A stretch of 64,000 bases of DNA from NCBI GenBank assembly GCA_026724425.1, contig JAIUCV010000004.1, forward strand, positions 2,180,001 through 2,244,000. The letters run 5' to 3'. The notes beneath the pieces were generated by a model. That model saw nothing but the letters and a program-made list of their open reading frames with translations, did not search any database and was not told the origin of the DNA. This stretch comes from Erythrophleum ivorense (Eukaryota; Streptophyta; Magnoliopsida; Fabales; Fabaceae). The translations under genes and the position numbers were made by a program. Within the stretch, counting starts at the first letter, position 1; every line of letters begins with the position of its first letter. Below, one piece after another: positions 25,601 through 37,209 of the stretch.

Positions 25601-28600
25601 TCCTTCAACACATTTCTTGTTAACGTTTTAATTTGGTTTCTAGGTTCTTACTCCTAATATTCCTGATATAATGGTCACACCTCCCGAGGATGAGCATCTA
25701 AGGCATGTGATTGATACCATGGCTTTGTATGTTTTGGATGGAGGATGTGCTTTGAACAAGCCATTATGGAGAGGGGTCGTGGCAATCCTCTTTTTAATTT
25801 CTTGTTTGAGCTTGGCTCCAAGGAACATACTTACTATGTTTGGAGACTATACTCATTTGCTCAGGTACATCATTTTTGTTCTAGTATGGACTCAATTTGT
25901 TTTCCAGGAGCGTATTGATTAAAAAAGAATTCCCTCAGTACTGTGAATATTTTCTAGCTTTAAAGAATCAAAGGGAAAAGGTGTTATAATTATCATTCTG
26001 GCAAAATGAGTGTTTTGAGGATTTTTGGTTGATGTGTTTATTTTCCTTGCAGGGTGACACTCTTCAAAGATGGCGGACAGAACCTTTCATAATGATAACT
26101 GGTAGTGGAAGGTACTGTACAACCCCCCGCCTCTTCTTCCCCAAAAAAAAAAAAGAAATCCTTTGGTATTTGAAGCTTTGTTAATCATCATGAAAAATCA
26201 GTGAAAAAAAATAATTGGTAGATTGTGATAAAGGATAGGGTGACCTATTCTCTTAATAACTATGAACAAAACAACATATTTGTTTCCTCAGATGGATTCC
26301 TCCCTCGTTGCCAACAGCAAAAAGTCCAGAACATGAAAAGGAGTCCGGTTCCACACATGCTGCAGGAAGAAGCAGGGTATTCTTATTTGTATTGGCAAGC
26401 AAAAGGAATATAATTTCTCAGCACTGTCTGTCGTGATCTACTCATATGTTTATATAATTTTTCTCTTCTAATTGAGTTCACAGCGTGTGGAACCTGAAAG
26501 AACACTGACTGATGCACAAAGGGATGAGTTTGAGGATATGCTGCGGGCTTTAACATTAGAAAGGAGTCAAATAAAAGAGGCTATGGGGTTTGCTTTGGAT
26601 AATGCTGATGCAGCTGGAGAGGTATTGCTGTTATTTTGGCACTTGAATGCTCTCCGTATATGTGACATTGTGGGTGCAAAATCAATAGAATTGTCTCAGC
26701 ATTCTTCTTTGTGTATTATATTGTTTCCTGCTCTTAGCACTATAGTTGATGTTGCCTCACCTGGCTCTTGCTATTTATATGTTTTAATTTATGTCATTCT
26801 TCACCTTGGTTGCCTTGCTAACAGCAATTGCTTATACTCGTGATGTTTTTATTAAGGAAAAGGCGAACTTATATCCCACTGCTTTTTTTTTTTGGGGGGG
26901 GGGGGGGGAGGAGGGAATGTTTTTATCCTGATTGTATTCCCATGATGTTATTTAATATTTCTTCCTGAAACATTTTAATTTCTCTTATTTGTTTTTAACT
27001 GCAGATAGTTGAAGTTTTAACAGAATCTTTGACACTTAAAGAAACCCCTATTCCAACTAAAGTTGCAAGGCTCATGCTTGTCTCTGATGTTCTTCATAAT
27101 AGTAGTGCTCCTGTAAGAAATGCATCTGCATATCGCACCAAGTTTGAAGCAACATTGCCTGACATAATGGAGAGTTTTAATGACTTGTATCGTAGCATAA
27201 CAGGACGTATTACTGCTGAGGCCCTAAAGGTAGGCTGGACAAACTTTGACTGCCTTGATATAATTGTTGGTTATTCTTGTGTATAATGTTGTGATCTCTG
27301 GCTGAAATATTTCAGGAACGAGTGCTAAAAGTTCTGCAAGTGTGGGCTGATTGGTTTCTCTTTCTGATGCTTATGTGAATGGTTTACGGGCCACATTCCT
27401 TCGATCTGGGAACTCTGGTGTCACACTATTTCATTCCATCTGTGGTGATGCACCTGAAATTGAGAAAAATGTACATTCTGAAGATACAGTTGATGGCAGC
27501 AAGGGCAACCAAGATTCTGCATTGGCAATGGGTCGAGGAGCTGCAATGAAGGAGCTAATGTCTCTTCCTCTTGCTGAGCTGGAAAGACGATGCCGACACA
27601 ATGGATTGTCACTTGTTGGCGGTAGGGAAATGATGGTTGCACGGCTGCTTAGTCTGGAGGAGGCAGAAAAGCAAAGGGGCTATGACCTAGATGAGATGAA
27701 TTGAAATATGCTCAAAACCAAGCAGGTTCAGGGAGACATTCCAATAGTCAGAGAGAAACAAGCATTGAGCCTGAACCCGTGGGTTTCTCTGGATGGAACC
27801 ATTTTTGGGGAGGATGATTTGCAGTCACAAGGCAAAGGGTCAGTACCTCTGGCACAAACCCTGCTCATTCCACACCCTGAATTTAAGGCCTTCACAAAAA
27901 AGGAGAAGAATGATCCAGTCTTACCAGCCTCTAAATGGGCTCGGGAGGATGATGAGAGTGACGATGAACAAAAGGGTCATGGAAGGGGTTTGGGGTTAAG
28001 CTACTCGTCTTCCGGTAGTGAGAATGTTGGTGATGGTACTATCAAGGCAGATGAGTTGGAGTCTGCTGCTGATACAAGCATTTCTGCACAACCTGATAGT
28101 GGAATGAACGAAGAGCAGAGGTTGTATATTACTTTATCTCAATTTGCTGTCCTATTCTGTAGTGGATTAGACTTATATGTTGTTTCTTATATCCTTGCTA
28201 TTAGATTTTCCAAACAAAATATGATAAGTGCATGGTTCTCGAATAATAATATAACAAGTGTATGATTTACTTGGAAAACTATACAATTGCTTATAAAAAC
28301 CATACACCTGTCATATTATGATAAAAACCAAGATAGTATGGGATGTCAAAGTTCCACATTGAGTAATATGGAGTATTCAATGAGGTACTCAAGTAAGATG
28401 GATCTTCCATTTCAATAACTAGCTTTTATGGGAAGGTTCCTCATCTTACGTGGGTACCCATCAATTGATATCAGAGCTGATAGTTGGTGGCTTTGGAAAG
28501 AGCTACCTGTGGAGGGTTTTGACCAGCAAAAGGCCAAGTGATGTGCTACTAAGTGAAATGTCACAGAGTGTAGCCGTTGGGTTAGCAACTTTTTAAGGGC

Positions 28601-30898
28601 AGTCAATTGATAGAGATTAAGGTAGTATGAAATGCCTAAGTCTCACATTGAATAGTATAAAATACTCAATGGGGTATTTAAGTAGGCTGGTTCTCCCACC
28701 TTAATAGCTAGTTTTTGGGGAAAGATTCTCCACCTTGATTGGGTGCCCATCATATTATTATTGGAGAACCTTACACTTGTTATATTTTGATTGGAGAACT
28801 TAACAATAAGGATATAAGGAATTGCATATAAGTTTTTTCATTTTGTAATTCCAGCAGTAGATATTGGTTTTGGAATTGATAAGTGTCCGATTTGTTCTAC
28901 TAGTAGATGCAGACCTTAGGTTTTACTTTCTTATTGTTAACTAATCAAAGAATACTACTATAAGTAAACTCCCCTATAATAATTAAGCAGACTTTTCAGG
29001 AAGAAAGCAAATTAAATGAGAATCAAGGAATTGAGTGCATTGGGGAGTGGTTTTTATGGAAATATCCTGGGACTTTTCTATATAATTGCGTCTCTTATTT
29101 CCCTGTTTCTGCCAGCCCTAGCATCTCTATTCTTAGTTTTCTGTTTCAATAACTTTCTTTTCCTTTCCTTTCATTTGCAATTGGTGTTTCATCACCGCTT
29201 TTGGTTCTTTTCTTTGTGCAAGCACCTGACAGATTGTTTTAGAGTAGCAAATACTTATGCTAACTATTAATATTTGATGTCATAATTGTTTGATGAATCC
29301 TTAGAATATCACTTTGAGAAAAAGTGATGCTATTTTCTTTTTTCCAAAAGACTATTTTAAAGGCTTGGTAATGTTTCTTGTCAGGTATTTTATTTATTGC
29401 TTACTTACCATGGGCTGTTATACAGGCAGAAGTTGAGACGCCTGGAGGTTGCTTTAATTGAATACCGTGAGTCTCTTGAAGAGAGGGGAAGTAAAAATTT
29501 GGAGGAAATTGAGAGAAAAGTCACAATACACCGGAAACGGCTGCAAGCAGAGTTTGGGTTATCAGATTCTGGAGAAGATGGTCAAGGAAATAGTAAGTTC
29601 TCTCTTCCCTAACACCTTCCCCCTCCCCCTTCCCTCCCTCTCTCTTGAAAGCTATAAAGCACGGACACTCAAAAAAAAAAAAGAGCCATGTCCAGGTCAA
29701 ACACATGTCGGACACTCATATTAGATACAATGCAACACTTAAAATTACATATATGTAGACACTTCAGATTTTGCCATGTTGCCGTGTCAGTGTCAGTATT
29801 CATGCTTCCTAGCTTGAAAGTCATACTAGAGTGATTGGATTTTGTAAAATTTAACTGAAATATGGATGATAAATATGATATTTCTTCTAAATTATTCAGA
29901 AATATGCTTTGAAACAGCATGAACTTATTCATTTTTTTTAACATACTATATGCCCAAACGTTTTGAAATCCTGGTTAAAACCTGAAACAATATCAACATT
30001 TCAATGGTTTTTTCCCTCTCCCCCCCCCCCCCCGGGTCTCTTACTATGCCTATCTGACTTCACTGTCGCTTTATGCAATGGTATTATTATGGAATTTGAA
30101 AATAAGGGATGCTGCTGTCAGATTATTATTCTTTTACTGACAACCTTACAAGTGATAATTTTAAACTAGAAGAATGCTAATCAGCTAAAAATTGTTCCAT
30201 TGTATGGTGTCTATAATAATGTAATGTTCTTTTACTTGTGGGTCATGGTTGATTTCCAGTTTGCATGTTATTGGTCCAGAAGGTATATGTAATAATGAAG
30301 TAGCACTCAATAATGCAATTTCTTAGAGGCCAATATCAATTTATAGATGCACTGTTTATCACGTCACTGGGGAATTTTAATTCTGTTATTCTAGTCTGTG
30401 CTTGTAAATAAAGGTGGCCCACTTGACTTAATATTCTTATACCGTCCAACTTGACTTAACATTCTTATACCAACTTCCTACCTATGGTCCCTTCCCATCT
30501 ACACTACCTCCAAAAGCCTAGTCTCTTGCACAATACATTGAAATCCATAATCTTTTCTAGTGGATATGAAAATTTTAAAAGTTGAACTTATTTTATAATT
30601 GCAGGAAGAACATCTTCAGAGAGGCGGGACAGGCGAGATGATGCACATGATGTCTCAAGGAAGCGCCACCGCAGCCGTAGCCGAAGTCATAGTCCACAAC
30701 GAAAATCATCAGGCAGAGACAGGGAGAGGGAACATGATGCAGACAGGGACAGAGATAGACAGAGAGATAGAGGAGGTTATGATTTTGACAGCGATAGAGG
30801 TAGAGATCGGGACTGGGAGAAAAGTGGAAGCAGAGAGAGCGATGACCATGATAGGGAGAGAGGAAGAGATAGGGATCGGAGGAGACGGGGTGAAATAA
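19601..30898 (+). CDS. U2 snRNP-associated SURP protein SR140 (RRC1-like), frame broken by five small indels
   Basis: Nuclear splicing factor of the U2 snRNP. The Arabidopsis homologue RRC1 acts in phytochrome signalling through alternative splicing. Coding exons: 19601-19675, 19744-19879, 20059-20104, 22643-22703, 22813-22965, 23352-23468, 23565-23730, 24740-24852, 24963-25043, 25644-25864, 26053-26111, 26292-26376, 26484-26621, 27005-27229, 27316-28120, 29426-29592, 30605-30898. A non-coding exon probably ends at 18518. Domains in order: RRM (RNP2 LYVGNL, RNP1 RNCGFVAF), SURP (exon 10), CID/RPR (exons 13-15), a SAP-like stretch (LAELERRCRHNGLSLVGG), cwf21 (exon 16), and an RD/RE/RS-rich tail. 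Lesions: a missing T at 25751-25753; a missing T at 27361-27363; net -1 or +2 at 27691-27699; an extra T in 27802-27806; an extra G in 27887-27890 of the last exon's 30 kb counterpart, that is at 30887-30890. Read literally the last exon runs on to TAG at 31045. Pseudogene or assembly error cannot be decided from sequence alone. Confidence 0.85.
20711..20737. repeat. T(n)G(n) homopolymer junction in SR140 intron 3
   Basis: A run of about ten T is followed directly by about sixteen G. Similar T-then-G (or C-then-T) junctions occur near 2510-2538, 7730-7753, 25575-25597, 26884-26910 and 30010-30033, all in introns. Confidence 0.8.
21870..22440 (-). mobile_element. Truncated Copia retrotransposon 3' end, antisense in SR140 intron 3
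   Basis: On the minus strand, 22378-22170 reads the C-terminal Copia RNase H region. It includes the TEYHAMALA and LICDNQATLHVASN motifs and a FHKRTKHIE stretch, all characteristic of Ty1/Copia pol. About 60 bp upstream the related GGNLVSWKSKKQ stretch can be read only after indels. Downstream a purine tract (GAAGGGGAG) precedes a likely 3' LTR, about 22077 down to 21870, starting TGTAAGAAG and ending TTTTCAACA. The rest of pol, gag and the 5' LTR are absent. The fragment lies opposite to SR140 transcription. Confidence 0.8.
25088..25519. mobile_element. MITE in SR140 intron 9
   Basis: The left end, GCCTCTTTGGCTGTGC, and the reverse complement of the right end, GGGTCCATTTGGCATCGC, form an imperfect terminal inverted repeat. 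The subterminal regions also pair loosely (CAGAAGCAGAAA-like against TTTCTGCTTCTTTT-like blocks). TAATA flanks both ends (25083-25087 and 25520-25524), giving a 5-bp or, in its core, 3-bp TAA target duplication. No coding capacity. Confidence 0.65.
28319..28752 (+). mobile_element. TRIM element, family A, copy 2, in SR140 intron 15
   Basis: Left LTR 28319-28463 (starts TGATAAAAACC) and right LTR 28608-28752 (starts TGATAGAGATT), both ending CCCATCA. A primer-binding site, ATTGATATCAGAGC, follows the left LTR. The internal region is 144 bp with no coding capacity. Perfect 5-bp target duplications TATTA flank it (28314-28318 and 28753-28757). Full-length relative of the element at 4850-5277; inserted in the same orientation as the host gene. 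Confidence 0.9.
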
Positions 30899-31535
30899 GA
30901 GCATCCCACATGCACCACATGAGTTGCAGATTTATTTGTCTGAGGTGGACAGGAGTCAGCCCTTTCATTGTTACAGGGAGATTTTGGCATTTTAATTCCT
31001 GGCTGAAGAAGGAAGAAAATGCCTGCTGTGAAATTGTGTCACCATAGACAGTCTCAGAAAAGGATGGTTTTCCCATGATAAATGTGTGGAGAGAATCAAT
31101 CTGGTTTTGGGTGGACCTATAATTTTAGCCAGATGTATTGTCAAGATTATTAACTCTGGTGTTACTTTGGTCAATGAATCATTGCTTTGCTGCTGCAGAT
31201 TACGCATACACAAAAGGGTTCTGCCCATGCTTTATTTGCTTCTAGCTTTTGTAATTTTCCAATCTTGAAAGTTAAATTTGAGTCCTTAAGTCAAACAAAT
31301 TTAAGAGTGTAGGGTTCACTGTGAAGAATGTGAATTTCTACTAATTCATAGATTATTCTAATATTTCTAAAAACAGGTGGTATCATTAAATTTTTTTGTT
31401 AGTAGAGCAATTTGCAGGCTTAACCATCAAGATTCATAACCTACTTTTCACAATATGACAAGAATTTTACATATGCAGATTGACTATTAATCATTTTATG
31501 TACGGATTTAAGAATTCCTCATTATTACCAGCTTA

Positions 31536-31790
31536 TTATCCAATTTGCGCTAGTGCCTCGTACAAATTGGAGAATAAAGTCGGAGCAGCAGGTTCTGACG
31601 TAGGCGTCTCAACTTCGCTCCCCCTTTGAATTTTTGAGCAGCAGTTTGTGATATAGGCATCTAAAGTTTGGAGAGACTTTGCTGAAGCACAAGTGCACGG
31701 GGTTGTTTCGGAATTATCACAAAATCCTTTCATCTGGCTTTCACTGTGATCTGAAGAAGTAACATTGGATTTGTCTTTAGGGGGTCCCAC
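31536..31790 (-). pseudogene. Unrecognised 84-residue open frame, possible last exon of a lost gene
   Basis: The minus-strand frame is unlike AT-rich noise. It is rich in Ser, Thr, Pro and Cys, contains TPCTCASAKSLQTLDAYI and ends LYEALAQIG before TAA TAA. The frame continues a few codons upstream (WPIVGPPKDK) and is then stopped, with no start codon suited to a whole protein. That fits a terminal exon whose upstream exons are missing or were not recognised. No domain is recognisable and I assign no function. It lies tail to tail with SR140. Confidence 0.3.
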
Positions 31791-33852
31791 AATTGGCCAT
31801 TTATCAACGTCTCATAGGGCAAGTTTTTGAGTCTTAACTAAGAATCGAATTGGTTGGTCAGTTCAATCTAATTAAATTAAAAAATATATATATAATTTAA
31901 TTAATTTTATATAACAATGTCATCAAATTAAAATTATGATTCTTTACAATAATGTATTATATATTTAAGAAAGAGAATAATAAAAAAAAAATAAAAGTAT
32001 GTGTGAGATTTTTTTTAACCTACTCTTCATTTTTTTTTATCTCTTTTAAAATGGATATGGTACATTTATTTGTTAAATATAAAATATTCAAATTCAATCA
32101 AATTGTTAAATAAGTGGATTGTAGCCAAATCAAATAGTTGGTCGAGCTTACCAACTTTGGATTCGATGACGTGTCAACTAGCCTTAAGCTCGAGTTTTTT
32201 TTTTTGTTTTTTTTTTTTTCATAACTTCTCTTCAAAAGCCGGTCCGAATATAACAAATCGTGACCTCTCGTCAAATTTTGCGATCAGTTTGCGTCTGGCA
32301 TTTTGTACAATATGCCACAAGGAGATTCGAAAGTGGGACCACGCCTTCGAGAAGGGGATTTATTTAGTAACAATTGACAAACCCACGCAAACATGTCCAT
32401 GTTCCATTGCGACCACAATACGCTTTTGGGTGACCGGTGACAATAAATGAGTACGTTGCACAGGGACTTTTAACACATTGAAATTAGGAAGAATTACGGT
32501 TGAAGACTCAAAATTAAAAAAAAATATATTTTAAAAGATCTTTATTATTATTGTTTTATAATAGATTATTACTGATTTTAAGTAAAATTTTTTAAATTTA
32601 ATGATAATAAATTTTTTAAAATAAATTTTTTTAACTTTAGGTCCTTAATTGTAATTCTCCCTTAAAATTATATGTTTCATTATTAACTTTCACATTAAAA
32701 ATATTTTGAAGTTTTAAATAATTTTTATCATGATTATAAAAATAGGACTAAACTTTGACTGAACCAAAAAAATCAGTGATTGATCGATTTAATCCTAAAA
32801 ATCCATAAAAAAAATTAGTTCAGAACTAATCAAATCAATCTAAAATCAGACAATTTGGCAACAAGGTTGAAAATTGACTTTTGGTTTTTTGGTTTAAATC
32901 AATTTTTTGATATTTTGAGATAGAAATTAATTATGTTTATTAAATTATATCCAATTTATCTTATATAGATTTCTTATCATATGTAAAATAATTTAATTAA
33001 TTGTTATTTTTTAAATACTTATATATTTTTTAAAATTTTATTTTACAATATATGAATTAATTTAATTATAAAATATTATGCATTTATACTTTATATGTAT
33101 GTATTTTAAAAAATAATTTAACCCCATTTCAACCATTATCACACCATTAAATCGTAAATTACTTTTTATCCTAATTTAATAACTGGTACAAATTTTAGAA
33201 CAGTGGTTTATATATATATAAAGACACATTCATGCTATAGGTGATGGATATCATATTATCTAAGCCTGTTTTTATTCCTATACTCAAACGAGTATATTTT
33301 AGAGATATTTGTTAAATCTGAGTATGTTATCCATCTCTATTAATCCCTGAAATCAATATCCACTTAAGAATTGTTCCGTCTCAAGGAGGAGAAAGAGTTG
33401 CAGGAAGAGATGGAGCAGAATCTATCATGGAAACAGTATAACATGGATTCTCTTCTGTTCTGGCAAGAACAAGAAGGTTCTATTCTTTCATGTTAATAAG
33501 AAGAGTGTTCGAAAGTGAGATCAAAGATAATGAGGAGTATGAAGGCGAAGAATACAGGTTCCATTTGGTGTCGCATATGAAATTGAATATTAAATTATAA
33601 ACTAATACAATTCAATATTATAAGATATTTGATATGCACAAAAGATTGTAAAAGTTTATACAGCTAAAATTATTTATATCATTATATCTATAATATTATA
33701 CACCGAAAGCGGAGGGATAAGCTTTGATAAAAAATCTTATATAAGTTTTTCAATGACAAAAACAACATTTTCACAAAACATATTATTTTCAATTACTAAT
33801 TAATAAAATTGTATTTTTAAGCCACTAAGTGTAATTTAAGGGTGAAGAACTT

Positions 33853-34412
33853 AGGTCATATTTGGCAAAGTAAAAAAAAAAATGTTTAAGGAAATGAAAA
33901 GGAGTATAGAATAAAATTTTGGAGTCCTAAATTATGTTTAGAATGATATGAAAAGAAATAAGAATATATTTTTATTTGTATGTTTGGTAAGTGAAAATAA
34001 TACAAGAATGAAAAAAAAAGTTATGCAAATAACCATAATATCTCTAGTGTAAGAAAATATTAAAAACATTCATTTTTTGGTATAAAATAATAAAATATTC
34101 ATTATATATTTTTTAATTAAAATGTTCTTTAATTTACCAATAATAGAAAAAATAATAAAATATATTTTTTTTAATTCAAAAAAATTGAATTATCAATAAT
34201 AAAGAAAATATTAAAATACACTTTAAGGGCAAAATAGTCTTTCTGATGGTCATTACTTAGCATACAGTGGCACTCTATCTATTTTGTGAGCGAAAATACT
34301 TTGGGTAAACAATACTTAAATTCTACCCCATCAAACATGCTTTTTATTCTTTCCTATTCCATTTCCTTTCTCCAGCCTTTTTTTTGTTTTTCCACTCTAC
34401 CAAACACAATTT
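33853..34412. mobile_element. Probable MITE with TTTGG-type ends
   Basis: The left end, CATATTTGGCAAAGTAAAAA, pairs with the reverse complement of the right end, TTGTGTTTGGTAGAGTGGAA. The inverted similarity continues inward for about 60 bp around AAGGAAATG and AGAATAAAA blocks. The interior is AT-rich and non-coding. A target duplication could not be defined, so the exact ends are approximate. Confidence 0.5.
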
Positions 34413-36515
34413 TGGTATAGGGGTAACAATGGGAAAAATCAAGGGAGGTTTTCTACATGTTCTAACCCTATTTACTTATAACTTGCCCTATTCCCAAACT
34501 ACCATGTAGGTTTTTTTCCCCCTATACCTAGATCCTGCAAGGATCAAAGATAGGGTGGGATAGAGTAGGGCAAACCACTTGTTTATAAATATAACAAAAG
34601 AACAAAATATATTCATAAGACACAATCATCGAAGTAGACAAATACAACAATAGAATGGACAATTTTGCTTTTAGATGAACAAGCATATAATATAATGCTA
34701 AAATTTAAATAAAATTAAATAATTGCTCAAATACTAAATAATTAAGCCTTTTAATAAAAAATGATATATATATATATATATTCTTTTTTAAAAAGGCAAA
34801 GAACAAATCAAGATATGTATGCTCTAACTTTGCCCTGAACTAAAATATTTCTATTTGAATTTTTGTCAAATCCATTTTGATATTTGATTAACTGTTGAAT
34901 TATCAACTCCAAAGGAAATAGGATAGTTCGGGTTAGAACAAGTTAAGTTGAAATTATCATTCCTACTTAGGTAATTAGTAAAAGGTCTTAAATTCAAACA
35001 TTTGTTTTATCATACATTAATTTTTTCTTAAAAAAGTTACTTTTTGCAATTTCATTTTATAATTGAAAACAAGTATTGCTTCCTTTTTTTTTAATTTATA
35101 ACAAGAAAAACCCATCTACAAAGCTATAGTATAAGATCTTATGCTACCAAAACGTGTATTACTTTAAAATGACAAAATGAAAGAAACATAATATATTAAT
35201 ATATTATTTTATTAAAGGTGATGCGATAAATTTGTAAATAATGAGAGTCACCTCTTAATTTTTTTTAAATAAAAAATCCTTTGAGCTAACCCAATACAAG
35301 CAGTTTTACTCATGTTTCAGGTTTAATTGACCATCATCTTGCACAGTTGATTAGGACCGTCCAATTCATCTGGCGTCTCTGTACGTGCCACATCATCAAA
35401 TGTCCCCTCTGAACCCAATTTTTCACACACGATGGTGTGCATTTCATTCCTTTCCACCTAAAAGAGACAATCTTAAAGGTTGGCTTGATGCATAAAAAAT
35501 TAGATATAAAAATAAAAAAAATAATTTTAAAAATAAAAAAATAATTTTATTATTAAATAATAATTAATAAATAATATTAAATAATAATTGAGTAATGATT
35601 ACAAAAATAAAATAAATATTATTTTTTTTTCTCATTCCAAAGGCACTCAAGTTTTTCAAATTCTCTCTTTCACATATTGGCCCTTCCCATTTCAATCATT
35701 AACCCAACCTTAATTTACCAACAAACAAATTCATAAACATGACCTTATACACTTTCAAAGTTTTTAAATATACTAAGTTAATGTAAAAAGTGTATATCTA
35801 ATTCACAGGATTTTAAATATTATACAAAAATATCTTTTTGTATCATGTTATTTTGTGTACTAAAAAATATTTTTAATTCTCTATTACACAAACTAACTGT
35901 GACCCTTTATTTAAAACCCCATCCGTTCCATTATTTAAGCAAGCCTTAAAAGATTAAAAAAAATAAAAATATTAGTTTTTCAAAAATGTAACATACATTG
36001 TCACAAAATTCTCTATTTTTATTCCTAGAAGAGAAAATCGAAATGTTAAATTCTCCGGGTGAACAGATTTTTTCTTTATGATGTCTACAAAATTATTTTG
36101 CTTATCTTTATTTAAATACACTTTTTTTTTTTGGTTGTAACCGTATAAGGAAACTCAATTGCTAAACTGAAATGAAATAGTTTCTTCCCGATTGATCTAA
36201 TATTTTTGGGTTATTTCAATACACATTTCAAAATTATAAGTACATATAAAATAATAAATAAACATGGATATATCAAAACAACTATTAAAAACTTGTAAAA
36301 ATATTACAATATATTTTTAAAAAATTATATTAAATGAAACATAAGAATACTATATTTGATTTTCAAAAATATATTGACACGAAAATGTTTAAATTTTTAT
36401 TTTATTAGGAGTTATGTGAGCCCAATCATTTTTTCCCGTCCAAAATGAGCAAAGGTTCACCAAAAAAAAAAACAATTCCACATTTTTATAAGAATAAATT
36501 ATGCATGTATTTATT

Positions 36516-36768
36516 GAATTTTGTTGAAATTATACTAATATTTCTCCTATTTTAAGAAATATATAAATTTATCTTAAAATAAAAAATTATGCTATATTTC
36601 AGTTTAATTTTAAATTTTTTATTAAAATATTTTTTATTAACTAAATACATAATTTTTTAAATTAAAAAAACCAAATTTTTTATATAATATATTTTAATTT
36701 AAAATATAAAATAAAATTAAATTAAATTATATGTTTTAAAAAAATTATATAATTTCAACAAAAATTGG
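36516..36768. mobile_element. AT-rich foldback repeat, copy 2
   Basis: The left end, GAATTTTGTTGAAATTATA, is inverted at the right end, TATAATTTCAACAAAAATT, about 250 bp apart. The arms extend inward over several tens of bases. Same family as 15125-15399. Confidence 0.55.
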
Positions 36769-37209
36769 TAGGGGTATGAAGTGAGCATCCTACACGACCT
36801 TTTTTTCCATAGGTAGGAAATTCCGAAGCCTAATCTTTTTCACCTCTATTTTTTTTTCCCCACTTCTTTACCTTTGTGCTTATTTTCTTACCGAGCAATT
36901 CGATTTCTTGGAGGAGAAGATTATTTTGTTTTGGGGTTGATTGGTGAAGCGCATATAAGCTTGTAAGTTATAACACAGAAATTTAGCTGATGGTTCCCGC
37001 TCTCTTGGTTGTGTTGTGAAATCCAATTGGTTTCTTTTCTTCATGTCAAATTAGAGATTGTTTAAATTCTGCTGTGAGTGCAATACAAAGTTGTGTTGTG
37101 AAATTAAATGGTTTTCTTTTTGCTGTGATAGCCTTTTCAAGTTTGTGACAGTATTTGCTTTGATTGTGTCGTTGTATAGATTTAAAACTCCATCTGAAGA
37201 AGTTTGAGG

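Larger units (their letters stand above)
31048..37179. other. Intergenic region between SR140 and the O-methyltransferase-like gene
   Basis: The left part is probably SR140 3' untranslated sequence. Beyond it are a minus-strand open frame at 31536-31790, a MITE-like element at 33853-34412, a short coding-like but isolated stretch near 33365-33500, very AT-rich DNA, and a foldback repeat at 36516-36768. A less AT-rich block near 36830-36962 ends in a good donor (CTT|gtaagt). It may be a 5' untranslated exon of the next gene, whose first coding exon has its acceptor at 37179. Confidence 0.5.

Noticed and set aside
27691..27810. Programmed frameshifting in SR140 as explanation for the paired shifts
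   Set aside because: The first shift at 25751 and the shift at 27361 are both uncompensated, no slippery site with a downstream structure is evident, and homopolymer indels explain the pattern more simply.
30593..31076. Several overlapping open frames on both strands
   Set aside because: They are other-frame readings of the repetitive RD/RE/RS-coding tail of SR140, whose low-complexity codons keep all frames open.
32070..32450. A 126-residue plus-strand open frame with a Phe-rich run
   Set aside because: Its hydrophobic run comes from a T homopolymer; no start context, splice structure or family motif supports it.
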